DNA from: Paenibacillus dokdonensis
Lineage (GTDB): Bacteria > Bacillota > Bacilli > Paenibacillales > Paenibacillaceae
DNA: 64,000 nucleotides
NCBI RefSeq assembly: GCF_004916975.1
Contig: NZ_STGQ01000001.1
Span: 2,008,993 to 2,072,992 of the forward strand
Direction: 5' to 3'
Part shown: in pieces, positions 46,301 through 54,256 of the stretch
How the letters are laid out: every line of letters starts with the position of its first letter
Numbering within the stretch: position 1 is the stretch's first letter
The notes under the pieces: generated by a model
Databases searched by the model: none
Told to the model about the DNA's origin: nothing
Seen by the model: only the letters and a program-made list of their open reading frames with translations
Program-made: the position numbers and the translations under genes

Positions 46301-46484
46301 TCTGATCCTAACAAGAAGAAACACGTTTGGTCCATTGCATCAGCTTCCGCTGCTTACATCAAGCTATGGCCCTGGAAATTGGACGACGGAGGGAGACAGC
46401 TTCACCGAGAGGTATGCACTACTGCCAACAGGGTTATTATCCCCACCAAAATTGATCAATCAGCAGGCTATAGACTCACTGTAA
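43335..46484 (+). CDS. Glycoside hydrolase, GH106-type (alpha-L-rhamnosidase-like)
   Basis: The product has 1049 residues from GTG 43335 behind GGAGAGGAG. The start of the protein is diagnostic for the GH106-like group: FRGKPFWSWNGRLDPEELLR, MGFGGFFMHSRTGLATEYLG and LEAWLYDEDRWPSGSAGG. Acidic residues that may serve in catalysis lie in GIFTDEPHRG and LSELYGCTGW. The C-terminal third is beta-rich. There is no signal peptide, so it should act in the cytoplasm on an imported oligosaccharide, perhaps rhamnose-containing. It lies between the two transport cassettes, but on its own transcript. Confidence 0.82.
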   Translation: MTNKLYELFVEPTPAFRGKPFWSWNGRLDPEELLRQIQHFKEMGFGGFFMHSRTGLATEYLGDEWFELINLCAEEAERLGLEAWLYDEDRWPSGSAGGMVTQEPKYRLKFIRLEVIPVEQFVWKDHMFAAFQCDVEGMIFTNCTQLERDQGSGQHTGRTMLAFSVVEQEKETFYNGYTYLDTLNREAVDRFLEVTHEQYKAKSGKHFGKSIKGIFTDEPHRGALMDGFGIQNENGHWHAPWTYSLFEQFQSVYGYDLISRLPELFLMPEGKEFSQVKWHYVDLIQEMFQDSFAKPMKQWCESNGLILTGHTLHEDSLTAQTAMVGSLMRFYEHMGYPGVDVLTEGNVNYWIVKQLSSAARQLGKTWMLSELYGCTGWQMPFEGHKAVGDWQALFGINLRCHHLSWYTMEGESKRDYPASISHQSAWWHEYSYVETYFSRLGVIMSSGLPVCDLLVINPVESLWGQIYPGWSRGLSAVSRKVQELEQRYQDNFHYLAGGQIDFDYGDEEMLGRLYSIGKDKDGSAVLYVGQAAYRAVLVTGMMTMRRSTLQILKQFRDAGGTVIFAGDAPGHMDALASDEVIHFAKSVKHIPFDCDELLTTCREAVRTWVTIRDAATGASIPDIFAQVRKDKEQTYIVLMNMNREEWHRNVVISVSQPGFIEEWNCQTGKRGHITTNLHDGANEWITDFAPVGEHVYVIDDTYDQSLPTIIRYVNVDSLDIAERFKYRLNEPNVFVLDRVTYRLDKEEKTVGPMEILKADRQIRTTLQLPFRHGEMIQPWFVEKSGQAKTNLKYPLVLNYHFHVHEIPDSPIYLALESPECFQISLNGEPIEAKDTGEWWVDRCFIKIPLPAGNFHEGENVLELQVMFHQGIHLEAIYLLGEFGVNIEGNTCTMIRQPDTLKLGSITEQGFPFYGGMITYIPIMDDEEEYEQFSRRIENNHNGRTIISFPAFEAGCIKVRHGADDRIIAWQPYETEINRKNGSSSQLEFDLILTRRNTFGPLHQLPLLTSSYGPGNWTTEGDSFTERYALLPTGLLSPPKLINQQAIDSL

Positions 46485-46579
46485 CATGTAGTTTCTACAC
46501 GACGTTTGACTCAATAATTGCCTTCCGTGGGAAGTATGATGTCCGTGAAATGGCCTTAGGCAAGCAAATAGCTTATCTC

Positions 46580-46608
46580 AAAAAGACGTGTTCAGCGTCT
46601 TTTTTTTC
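46580..46608 (+). terminator. Terminator after the GH106 gene
   Basis: AAAAAGACG (46580-46588) pairs with CGTCTTTTT (46596-46604), followed by more T residues. Confidence 0.85.
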
Positions 46609-46700
46609 TGTTCGTAAGAATATAGAGATTAATACCATTACCAATAAATTGATGTGATGGTATATTTATATGGAGTGCCCGATTCAATAAAAGAGAAAGT

Positions 46701-47039
46701 GTGATCAAAATCAAGTTATTGTTTATTTGCAGCAGGAATAAATGGAGAAGCCTTACAGCTGAAAAGGTTTTTGAACAATATCACATGTATGATGTTAAAT
46801 CCGCCGGGACCGAAGACAATGCAAGAATCAAAGTGAATTCAGGTCATGTGGGATGGGCAGACTTCATATTTGTCATGGAGAAAAAGCATGAACGCAGACT
46901 GAAAGACAAGTTTGGACACGAATTGAATGCTAAACAGATCATACGACTAGATATTCCCGATGAATATACTTTTATGGATGAGGAACTGATTGAATTGCTG
47001 AAAATAAGAGTTTCCGAGTTCATTGAAGTCCCGGAGTGA
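46701..47039 (+). CDS. Low-molecular-weight protein tyrosine phosphatase-like protein
   Basis: The product has 112 residues from GTG 46701. The phosphate loop CSRNKWRS near the N-terminus matches Cx5R(S/T), with the nucleophile at about C10 and the arginine at about R16. A possible general acid lies in DIPDEYTFMD, where LMW phosphatases have a DP motif. It is shorter than classical LMW phosphatases and resembles the COG4551 group of predicted phosphatases. It is cytosolic with an unknown substrate. A small hypothetical gene follows. Confidence 0.78.
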   Translation: MIKIKLLFICSRNKWRSLTAEKVFEQYHMYDVKSAGTEDNARIKVNSGHVGWADFIFVMEKKHERRLKDKFGHELNAKQIIRLDIPDEYTFMDEELIELLKIRVSEFIEVPE

Positions 47040-47093
47040 ATAATTTGAATTAATATGAAGTTACTTTATTTTATATGGAGAGGAAGTATAATC

Positions 47094-47477
47094 ATGAAAT
47101 CTCCTGGGGGCTCCATGTTTCCTTACTATTACAAAGGCGGTGAAATTCACTGCCTCAAGTATGGAAGCAAATATGATAACAAAGAAAATCTGTTTAAACT
47201 GATGGAGCAAGAACAAGAATTCATATTCAGTATCAATAGAAAGTTAAAGATCTGGGTTGATTTTTATAAAACAACGATCACTGAGAGAGTTCTGCAAGAA
47301 TTTATAAATCATCTGCAACGTATAAATGACCGAATAGATAAAATATCTATTGTTGGTTTAACGGGCTTTAATGTGTGGAGAATAAAGAGGAAAATAAAAA
47401 AATCAGGCATTAATCTCATCATTTCGTTTTATAAAGATCCTGAGGACGCCAAAACCTGGCTTATCCATGATAAATAA
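47094..47477 (+). CDS. Hypothetical protein, possibly STAS-like
   Basis: About 127 residues from ATG 47094 behind GGAGAGGAAG; the longer frame starting at 47055 includes this ribosome binding site and is unlikely. The sequence alternates strands and helices (EFIFSINRKLKIWVDFYKTT, then ISIVGLTGFNVWRIKRKIKK) in a way reminiscent of STAS-like domains, but there is no diagnostic motif. It lies between the phosphatase-like and SRPBCC genes on the same strand. Confidence 0.6.
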   Translation: MKSPGGSMFPYYYKGGEIHCLKYGSKYDNKENLFKLMEQEQEFIFSINRKLKIWVDFYKTTITERVLQEFINHLQRINDRIDKISIVGLTGFNVWRIKRKIKKSGINLIISFYKDPEDAKTWLIHDK

Positions 47478-47508
47478 ATACAACACAATGGGAAAGGAAT
47501 GAATATGA

Positions 47509-47979
47509 ATGGAATCAACATTTCGTGAACCAGATCTTTCTTCGAGACCGCTTTTTGTACAAGTACAGCGTGAAATGAAAGCATCACCTCAAGTATTATT
47601 CAAGGCCTGGACAAAAGAATTCGACTGTTGGTTTGCGGCACCAGGAGCGGTAATAATGGAGGGGCGCGTCAACACCGTTTTCTTTTTTGAGACGGTTTTC
47701 CAGCCAAACCCACATAGCGAAGAACAGCGTCATCCCCATTATGGAAGATTTTTACGAATTGAGCCCAATCATCTGGTTGAACTGACCTGGGTAACAGGCG
47801 AAGGGGGAACCAAAGGAGCGGAAACGGTAGTTACGGTGATTCTTGAGCCACACGGTAACGGAACATTCTTAAAGCTCACTCATGCGGGATTTCCCGATGA
47901 GGAGTCGAAGAGCGGACATGAGCAAGCATGGCCTTTTGTACTTGAACAACTTGATCAGCAGATGACGGCGAGCAATTAA
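47509..47979 (+). CDS. SRPBCC (AHSA1/START-like) domain protein
   Basis: The product has 156 residues. The AHSA1-type pattern is visible: [20 protein letters not shown] at the N-terminus, then [20 protein letters not shown] and the long C-terminal helix preceded by [21 protein letters not shown]. This fold encloses a hydrophobic pocket. The ligand and role are unknown. AAAGGA precedes ATG 47509. A strong terminator follows. Confidence 0.82.
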   Translation: MESTFREPDLSSRPLFVQVQREMKASPQVLFKAWTKEFDCWFAAPGAVIMEGRVNTVFFFETVFQPNPHSEEQRHPHYGRFLRIEPNHLVELTWVTGEGGTKGAETVVTVILEPHGNGTFLKLTHAGFPDEESKSGHEQAWPFVLEQLDQQMTASN

Positions 47980-48017
47980 TGTACCATCATGCCCCAATTA
48001 TTGTTTCCTCACCCTAC

Positions 48018-48060
48018 AAAAACCCCCTTCACATCGGAAGACCAGATGAAGGGGGTTTTT
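48018..48060. terminator. Terminator between the SRPBCC and siderophore-binding genes
   Basis: AAAAACCCCCTTCA (48018-48031) pairs with TGAAGGGGGTTTTT (48047-48060). The symmetry allows use by both converging genes. Confidence 0.9.
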
Positions 48061-48090
48061 CACTGTTAGGTTGGTGTCACAGAAACTTGA

Positions 48091-49056
48091 TTATTTGCCA
48101 AGAAAACTCTTAATAAAGAAATCCAATTGATAATCCAAGCTCAGCGGATCGTTAAAGTAGAACGACTTCGCATCGACTTCGAAGACATGATTGTTCTTGA
48201 CTGCAGGTATGTTTTTATACGATTCGGTCTTTTGGAATGAGGTGTCCTCATCTGCATTCTTACTGAAAATGACGTAGTCACCAAAGTAATCTTTCAGAAC
48301 TTCCGTGGACAAGGCAAGGTAGCCGTCCTTAGCGGTTGCTTCTTTGACATTCTTTGGCATGTCGAGTTTGAATTCATTATAAAGGATCTCGGTTCCGCGT
48401 CCATAGTTATAACCATAGACGTAGAGCTGCTTATTGAACGTTTCTACGACGGAGACGGTCGCGTCAGCACCGATTTTCGCCTTGATTTCTTCACCGGCTT
48501 TTTGGGCACGCGCTTTGAAATCATCTACCCAGGCTTGCGCTTCTTTTTCTTTATTCAACAGTTTGCCGATTTCCAGCTGCTGCGTTAAGTAGTCGACTTT
48601 TCCGTATGTATAAGTGACGGTCGGAGCAATTTGTTTGAACTTATCGATATTTTTAATGTCTGAGAGTCCGATAATCAGATCCGGGTTCAGCTCGATGATC
48701 TTCTCGAGACTTTCGTCTGAAACTGCCTCAACGTTCTTCAACTGCTCTGCGAACCTCGGGTTAGTCAAGGACATTTCATCCGCTCCAACCAAGGGAACCC
48801 CAAGCGCCATGACGTTACCTGTTAAGAATCTCGTAAGCACAACGACACGCTGCGGATGCGTTGGAACCTCAACGGGTCCATTCTCGGACTGGTATGTAAA
48901 TGTGGCGGGCTCAGTAGAAGATGATGAATCTGTCGAGCCATTCGAGGAAGTTTCCTGAGACGTCTTGCTTTCGCTATTGGCGTCATTCTTAGTACCACCG
49001 CAAGCACTCAAAACAAAAATAAGTATAAAGACTAACAAGATGAATGGTTTTTTCAT
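48091..49056 (-). CDS. Iron-siderophore ABC transporter substrate-binding lipoprotein
   Basis: The product has 321 residues. The lipobox is VLSAC, followed by a Ser/Thr-rich linker. The FecB/FhuD-type fold is seen in PVEVPTHPQRVVVLTRFLTG, LEKIIELNPDLIIGLSD and PAVKNNHVFEVDAKSFYFND. It would bind a ferric siderophore outside the membrane. No permease or ATPase adjoins it, so it is an orphan binding protein. A near-consensus Fur box 43 bases upstream of the start predicts iron repression. Confidence 0.92.
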   Translation of the reverse strand: MKKPFILLVFILIFVLSACGGTKNDANSESKTSQETSSNGSTDSSSSTEPATFTYQSENGPVEVPTHPQRVVVLTRFLTGNVMALGVPLVGADEMSLTNPRFAEQLKNVEAVSDESLEKIIELNPDLIIGLSDIKNIDKFKQIAPTVTYTYGKVDYLTQQLEIGKLLNKEKEAQAWVDDFKARAQKAGEEIKAKIGADATVSVVETFNKQLYVYGYNYGRGTEILYNEFKLDMPKNVKEATAKDGYLALSTEVLKDYFGDYVIFSKNADEDTSFQKTESYKNIPAVKNNHVFEVDAKSFYFNDPLSLDYQLDFFIKSFLGK

Positions 49057-49074
49057 AAGATGTTTCTTCTCCCC

Positions 49075-49270
49075 TAGCTATAGCTATGTATTTTATGATA
49101 ATGATAATCATTTTCACTAATATAATATCTATGCGGCATAACTGTCAATAGCTATATAATGATTTTGTCAATGAGTTGAGCTGCTTATTTTTTGCGCAAT
49201 CATGCCAGTAAAGCTTTGTTATAGCCATAGGCTATAGCTGGATATAGTTTATTCCAGTTACTCTATAGCT
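49075..49270. promoter_or_regulatory. Cluster of GCTATAGC-type palindromes before metE
   Basis: The region between the siderophore gene and metE holds TAGCTATAGCTA (49075-49086), AATAGCTATA (about 49148), the inverted repeat TATAGCC-ATA-GGCTATA (49220-49236) running into CTATAGCTGG, and CTATAGCTG (about 49263). The repeated core suggests several binding sites for one regulator, possibly of metE or of both divergent genes. Confidence 0.5.
49099..49117. promoter_or_regulatory. Fur box
   Basis: GATAATGATAATCATTTTC matches the classical 19-bp Fur consensus GATAATGATAATCATTATC at 18 of 19 positions. It lies 43 bases upstream of the siderophore-binding lipoprotein start. Confidence 0.9.
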
Positions 49271-49324
49271 GCGGATACGTGATATCTTTCTTGTAACAAA
49301 CAATTCGTATAGGAGTGTAACAAG

Positions 49325-51613
49325 ATGGCGAAAAGTAGTGTTTTGGGATATCCACGTATTGGTGCAGATCGCGAATGGAAAAAAGCGCTCGAAGCGTTCT
49401 GGGCCGGCAAGCTCGAAGAATCAGAATTTCACAATCAACTGCAGAAGATCCGTTTGGATCATTTGCGTAAACAGCAGGAAAAGGGAATTGATATCATCCC
49501 GGTAAATGATTTCAGCTATTATGATCATATTTTGGATACAGCAACAATGTTCGGAATTATTCCGAAACGCTTTTCTTATGAAGGCGGAGTCGTACCCTTG
49601 TCTGTCTATTATGGCATTGCCCGTGGAACGAAAGATGCAACAGCAAGTGAAATGACCAAATGGTTCAACACCAACTATCACTATATCGTGCCTGAACTAG
49701 ATGGAGCTGCACCTACGATTACTGAAAATAGACCCCTTATTGCATATAGAGAAGCTAAGGAAAAACTCGGTATCGAAGGGAGACCGGTTATCGTAGGCCC
49801 GTTGACCTTCCTGAAATTATCAAAAGGATACGATGTTTCGGAGACCGACGTTTGGCTGAAGCGATTGTTACCGCTCTATGTACAGATACTTCAGGAGCTG
49901 GCATTCGAAGGGGTTCAATGGGTACAAATCGATGAACCTATTCTGGTAACAAAATTAAGTGAGGATGATCGTAAGCGACTCAAGACCATTTATGATACGT
50001 TTGCAGCGAAAGCACCTAACCTGAACATCATGCTGCAAACCTATTTCGAGTCCGTAGAGAACTACAGTGACATTGTCCAGCTGCCGGTCAAAGGAATAGG
50101 TCTTGATTTCGTGCATGGATTGTCTGGCAATATCTCATCGATTAAAACATATGGTTTTCCTGAGGACAAGGTTCTAGGCGCAGGAGTTATCGATGGCCGC
50201 GGTATCTGGAAGGCATCCCTACGTGAGAAGCTTGTACTGCTCAAAGAACTTGCCGGAGTTGTAACGACCGATAAGCTCATCGTGCAATCTTCTTGCAGCT
50301 TGCTGCATGTTCCGGTTACGGTAAAAAATGAGGCGAAGCTCTTACCTGAACTAAAGAATGCTCTTGCATTCGCTGATGAGAAGCTGGATGAAATTGCACT
50401 CCTGGCGAAAGCAGTCTCTTCAGGTGAGGCCACAATCACGGATGAACTTGAAAAGAGTGAGAGAGTTCTTCAATCGCTCAAACAATCAGATGAGCGCAAC
50501 CGTAATGATGTTCAGCAAGCCGTAGCGACCATTGGCGCGCAGTCTCCTGTTCGTAGTCTGCCATTTGCTGAACGTCATACCGCTCAACAGAAAAAATGGC
50601 AATTACCACTTTTTCCAACGACGACGATTGGCAGCTTTCCGCAATCTGTAGAGGTGCGCAAGGCCCGTCAAAGCTGGCGCAAAGGTGAATGGAACAACGA
50701 GCAGTATGCTGACTTCATCCGGGAACAGATCGATATTTGGATTAAGCATCAGGAAGAGATCGGGCTGGATGTTCTCGTGCATGGTGAATTTGAAAGAACG
50801 GACATGGTCGAATTCTTTGGTGAGAAGCTTGCGGGATTCGCCTTTACACAGTATGGATGGGTACAGTCATATGGTTCACGCTGTGTGAAACCGCCTATTA
50901 TTTTTGGTGATGTGGCTTTCGAAGAAGCGATGACTGTCGAGGAAACAAAGTATGCGCAAACGAAGACGGATCGCCCTGTTAAGGGGATGTTAACGGGACC
51001 GATTACGATCATGAACTGGTCGTTCGTCCGGGAGGACATCACGCGCGAGCAAATCGCTTATCAACTGGCTTATGCCCTTAGACAAGAGGTAGAAGCACTT
51101 GAGCAGGCAGGCATTGGCATGATTCAAGTGGATGAGCCTGCGGTTCGCGAAGGGCTGCCGCTTAAAGAAGAAGATCAAGCGGAGTATCTGGAATGGGCTG
51201 TCAAAGCGTTCCGTATGACCACGTGTACGGTACAGGACACGACGCAAATTCACACGCATATGTGTTATTGCGAATTCCATGACATGATCGATTCGATTGA
51301 AGCAATGGATGCGGATGTGATATCCATCGAGACATCCCGCAGTCATGGTGAACTGATCCATAGCTTTGAGTTGAACACATACAAATTAGGTATCGGCTTA
51401 GGTGTATACGATATCCACAGTCCACGTGTTCCGCAGGTGGAGGAAATGACTAGTATGATCGAACGCGCCTTGCGAGTGCTGGATCCAAACCTGTTCTGGA
51501 TTAATCCGGATTGCGGACTGAAAACTCGTGGAGTCGAGGAAACGGTTGATTCCTTGCGCAACATGGTTAAAGCAACGCAGATCGCTCGTGAAAAGCATAC
51601 CTTAACGGTGTAA
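49325..51613 (+). CDS. metE: Cobalamin-independent methionine synthase
   Basis: The product has 762 residues, standard for MetE. It transfers a methyl group from 5-methyltetrahydropteroyltriglutamate to homocysteine in the cytosol. The N-terminus SSVLGYPRIGADREWKKALE and the C-terminal zinc site are conserved: His and Cys in IHTHMCYCEF, Cys in WINPDCGLKTR, and the substrate region LFPTTTIGSFPQSVEVRKAR. AGGAGTG precedes the ATG. The 268-base upstream region shows neither an S-box nor a T-box that I can recognise, but has the GCTATAGC repeats. Confidence 0.97.
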   Translation: MAKSSVLGYPRIGADREWKKALEAFWAGKLEESEFHNQLQKIRLDHLRKQQEKGIDIIPVNDFSYYDHILDTATMFGIIPKRFSYEGGVVPLSVYYGIARGTKDATASEMTKWFNTNYHYIVPELDGAAPTITENRPLIAYREAKEKLGIEGRPVIVGPLTFLKLSKGYDVSETDVWLKRLLPLYVQILQELAFEGVQWVQIDEPILVTKLSEDDRKRLKTIYDTFAAKAPNLNIMLQTYFESVENYSDIVQLPVKGIGLDFVHGLSGNISSIKTYGFPEDKVLGAGVIDGRGIWKASLREKLVLLKELAGVVTTDKLIVQSSCSLLHVPVTVKNEAKLLPELKNALAFADEKLDEIALLAKAVSSGEATITDELEKSERVLQSLKQSDERNRNDVQQAVATIGAQSPVRSLPFAERHTAQQKKWQLPLFPTTTIGSFPQSVEVRKARQSWRKGEWNNEQYADFIREQIDIWIKHQEEIGLDVLVHGEFERTDMVEFFGEKLAGFAFTQYGWVQSYGSRCVKPPIIFGDVAFEEAMTVEETKYAQTKTDRPVKGMLTGPITIMNWSFVREDITREQIAYQLAYALRQEVEALEQAGIGMIQVDEPAVREGLPLKEEDQAEYLEWAVKAFRMTTCTVQDTTQIHTHMCYCEFHDMIDSIEAMDADVISIETSRSHGELIHSFELNTYKLGIGLGVYDIHSPRVPQVEEMTSMIERALRVLDPNLFWINPDCGLKTRGVEETVDSLRNMVKATQIAREKHTLTV

Positions 51614-51663
51614 AAGAAGCTAAGCAGTTATATAGTATGTACTGGAATTGACGGTTAAACATA

Positions 51664-51711
51664 GACGGTATACCAAAGTCACTCGACTTTTTGGATACCG
51701 TCCTTTTTTTG
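51664..51711 (+). terminator. metE terminator
   Basis: GACGGTATACCAAAGTC (51664-51680) pairs with GACTTTTTGGATACCGTC (about 51685-51702) with minor bulges, followed by a T run. Confidence 0.85.
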
Positions 51712-51850
51712 TTTTTGCAAAATCAGATCACTCCAGATTGCCTAATCATGGAGCATTGTCCGCATCGTATTGCTATGGTAACATCGAGTTAAGTAGCTTT
51801 ATGAATGTCTTTTTGAGTCGGTGCAGGGTAAATATCATAACAATTTAAAA

Positions 51851-51897
51851 GACAGGCCAAGGCATGGATAGAAAAAAGCATGCTTTGACCTGTTTTT
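51851..51897 (+). terminator. Orphan terminator-like hairpin
   Basis: ACAGGCCAAGGCATG pairs with CATGCTTTGACCTGT with a small mismatch, followed by TTTTATT. It lies upstream of the ECF sigma gene and does not follow an identifiable gene. Confidence 0.65.
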
Positions 51898-52047
51898 ATT
51901 TATTAAATAGTACCATTTCATATATTGAAAAAAACAAAATGAAATAAATCAATCGTTTTTCTGGTCAGTCGCGTCTTACTATTAGGAATTTAAAACAGAT
52001 GACTTCTTCCGTATACCAACACAAATAAGGAAGAGGGGGAACGGTGA

Positions 52048-52557
52048 ATGGTGGAAAACACAATGAATGAAGTCAAAATGGCGAAATTGGAGTTGATAGA
52101 CGAAGAGAGTTTCTTTGATCGCCTGTCCAGCGAACAACGTAAACTGTACTCGATTGCTTTCAGCTACCTGCGCAACGAAGCGGATGCCCTGGAAGTGGTG
52201 CAGGAAGCGTCTTGCCGGGCATGGATGAAGCGTAAAAAGCTCAAGGACGAGCAGTCCTTCACTCCTTGGCTAATCCGGATTACTATCAATTGCTGCATGG
52301 ACGAGCTCAGACGAAAAAAACGCGTATTTCCAGTGGAAAAGCTGGAGGATGATACAGCTCAGGAAATGAAAAGCAGTGATCGAATCGATTTAGAGCGGGC
52401 TATGGACCGGATGAAGCCGAAATACAGGCATGTCGTCATGCTGAAATATTATCAGGACATGAAGACCGTCGATATTGCGAAGGTGCTTAAGAAGCCGGAA
52501 GGCACGATCAAAACCTGGCTGCGCGAAGGGCTAAAGCAGCTTCGGAATTATCTGTAG
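52048..52557 (+). CDS. ECF-type RNA polymerase sigma factor
   Basis: The product has 169 residues with sigma regions 2 and 4 only. Region 2 is in LYSIAFSYLRNEADALEVVQ, and region 4 in VVMLKYYQDMKTVDIAKVLK, followed by PEGTIKTWLREGLKQLRNYL. The start ATG follows AGAGGGGG. The next gene encodes a membrane protein of the anti-sigma type 22 bases downstream, so this is a sigma/anti-sigma pair that responds to an envelope signal. Cassette 2 follows ~260 bases after the pair and is a candidate target. Confidence 0.9.
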   Translation: MVENTMNEVKMAKLELIDEESFFDRLSSEQRKLYSIAFSYLRNEADALEVVQEASCRAWMKRKKLKDEQSFTPWLIRITINCCMDELRRKKRVFPVEKLEDDTAQEMKSSDRIDLERAMDRMKPKYRHVVMLKYYQDMKTVDIAKVLKKPEGTIKTWLREGLKQLRNYL

Positions 52558-52579
52558 TGATGAGGGAGGCGAATCGTAT

Positions 52580-53998
52580 ATGTTGGAAAAAGAAGAACGG
52601 GTCCTGATGCAGGATGCCAATGAAGTTAAAGCGAATGCCCAAACGATTCGGGAAATGAAACTTTCCACTGCCGTACGTGGCGGTGTAGCACAAGGGAGGA
52701 AGCGCGAGATGAGGCGCATCTATACTTACGGAGTGAGCGCCGTTGCAGCAGCGGCAGCAGCGATTGTCATTATATTTTCATCTATCGGATCTCCAGCAGC
52801 AGTAGTCGAAGAGAAGGTGATGCAAACAGCGAGCGCGAATAGCGTAACCGATTTTGAATTGTTCCGTCCCATTGGCCAAAGAGATCAAGGGTTTGCAGCG
52901 GCTATGGAGCAAGGTCTGATGAAGCCGATAAAGCAAGGCGTGGAGAAAAACGGTTACCGTGTGGACGTGGCTGGCGCCGTTTCGGACGGGCGAAAGTCAT
53001 TTATCATGTTTAGTGTGCAAAATCACTCGGAACATATAGCGAGTCCTGTTGTTGACTCGTTGTACTTTGGGGACGAAGAAGCACCATCTTTTAGAGCAGA
53101 GGCGAAACATGCGGGAGAGCGATCCGACATCGCTCCGGGAGAAACGGCTTACTATGTATATACCACGAATCTTCTGCCTTCAGTTGATTACAGCAAAGAC
53201 GCGAAGATGAGTGTAGCCATATGGGATAACGTAACTCAAAAATATCAAAAGGGCTTAAACATATCGTTCGAACTCGATACCAAAGCACTGAAGAATCAGG
53301 AACGTATCTATCATCCGACGCAGTCGTTGACCGTGGACGGACAGCAAATAAACGTGAGCCAAGTGCAATTTACGCCGCTGAATACGTATGTAGATCTGGA
53401 ATATGACAAGGCCAATGACAAGCAGATTTTCAAAGTGATTAGTCCTGTCGTCATCGGTAAAAGCGGCAGCAACATCGAAAAGCTATATTATCCGGAAGAG
53501 GTCTTAAAGGATAACACCAAATCTACCCTGGTATTCAAAAGCAGCAAGCTCGATCAGCTGGATACCACTTCACTGAAAATATTCGGTATTGGCGCCGTGA
53601 AAAAGGATCAATTAAAGGTTGTCGTCGATTTGAAGAAGAGACAAATCTTAGATGCTCCTGACAATTTGCTGCAAATCCTTCCACCAGATCAGGAGGCGGA
53701 CGGAGAAGAAATTTATTTCTACCGCAAGCTTGAACAAGCCCAAGTTGGAGACAGTTTCGGCATGTGGCTGGGCGATTTCACCGATGCCATGGGAGAAAAG
53801 CATAAAAGGGTATCTCCGAAAAGCACCAGCCATGGAGGAACGACCTCATCAACGAAAGAAGACACCGTGGAAGATGAAACAGCTTATAATTTTGGAAAGG
53901 GAGCTCTCGACTATCCGCAGCCGCTCACGATTGACGTCAAGCAGTACTGGATTCCGGTCATGGATACGCAAACCGTAGAGCTGCATTCAAAGCATTAA
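52580..53998 (+). CDS. Anti-sigma factor, DUF4179-type membrane protein
   Basis: The product has 472 residues. A short cytoplasmic N-terminus (~45 residues) is followed by one transmembrane helix (YGVSAVAAAAAAIVIIFSSI) and a large extracellular beta-rich part with the DUF4179-like pattern (GFAAAMEQGLMKPIKQGVEK, then RVDVAGAVSDGRKSFIMFSV). Such proteins in Bacillota hold an ECF sigma factor inactive until a signal arrives. GGGAGG precedes the ATG. The cytoplasmic segment is short and lacks a zinc-finger motif, so how it grips the sigma factor is unclear. Confidence 0.82.
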   Translation: MLEKEERVLMQDANEVKANAQTIREMKLSTAVRGGVAQGRKREMRRIYTYGVSAVAAAAAAIVIIFSSIGSPAAVVEEKVMQTASANSVTDFELFRPIGQRDQGFAAAMEQGLMKPIKQGVEKNGYRVDVAGAVSDGRKSFIMFSVQNHSEHIASPVVDSLYFGDEEAPSFRAEAKHAGERSDIAPGETAYYVYTTNLLPSVDYSKDAKMSVAIWDNVTQKYQKGLNISFELDTKALKNQERIYHPTQSLTVDGQQINVSQVQFTPLNTYVDLEYDKANDKQIFKVISPVVIGKSGSNIEKLYYPEEVLKDNTKSTLVFKSSKLDQLDTTSLKIFGIGAVKKDQLKVVVDLKKRQILDAPDNLLQILPPDQEADGEEIYFYRKLEQAQVGDSFGMWLGDFTDAMGEKHKRVSPKSTSHGGTTSSTKEDTVEDETAYNFGKGALDYPQPLTIDVKQYWIPVMDTQTVELHSKH

Positions 53999-54056
53999 AA
54001 TCCTGGAAGAAGAAATCAGGATTCATGATAAATCGTATTGTAATACATTAATTTTT

Positions 54057-54080
54057 AACCGGTTTCCCTTGGGAATCCGG
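54057..54080 (+). terminator. Terminator after the anti-sigma gene
   Basis: AACCGGTTTCCC pairs with GGGAATCCGGTT (one mismatch) around a TT loop, followed by TTTTC. Confidence 0.8.
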
Positions 54081-54256
54081 TTTTTCTTTATTCATTTAAT
54101 CCCTAATAGATTAGTCGAATTTTTGGCTGCGCATCTGGTCTAGGGTTTCTTTTAGCTAGAAATTTAAGGAATATTTAGTTTTTACCCCATTCCTTCTTAA
54201 ATAGTCTTGCCTATGCTAGAGACATAAAGAAGGAAGCTTAGACCAAGAAGGGGGTG

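Larger units (their letters stand above)
51614..52047. other. Non-coding stretch with two terminators
   Basis: The metE terminator is at 51664-51711. A second hairpin with T run at 51851-51897 has no recognisable gene before it; the intervening ~140 bases contain no supported reading frame. The remainder should carry the sigma-factor promoter. Confidence 0.5.

Noticed and set aside
49057-49324. S-box (SAM) riboswitch or T-box before metE
   Set aside because: I did not find the conserved core or a terminator/antiterminator pair; repeats of TATAGC explain the obvious structure better. A covariance scan would be decisive.
51711-51850. Remnant gene between the two hairpins after metE
   Set aside because: No frame has a start with ribosome binding site or a recognisable protein motif.
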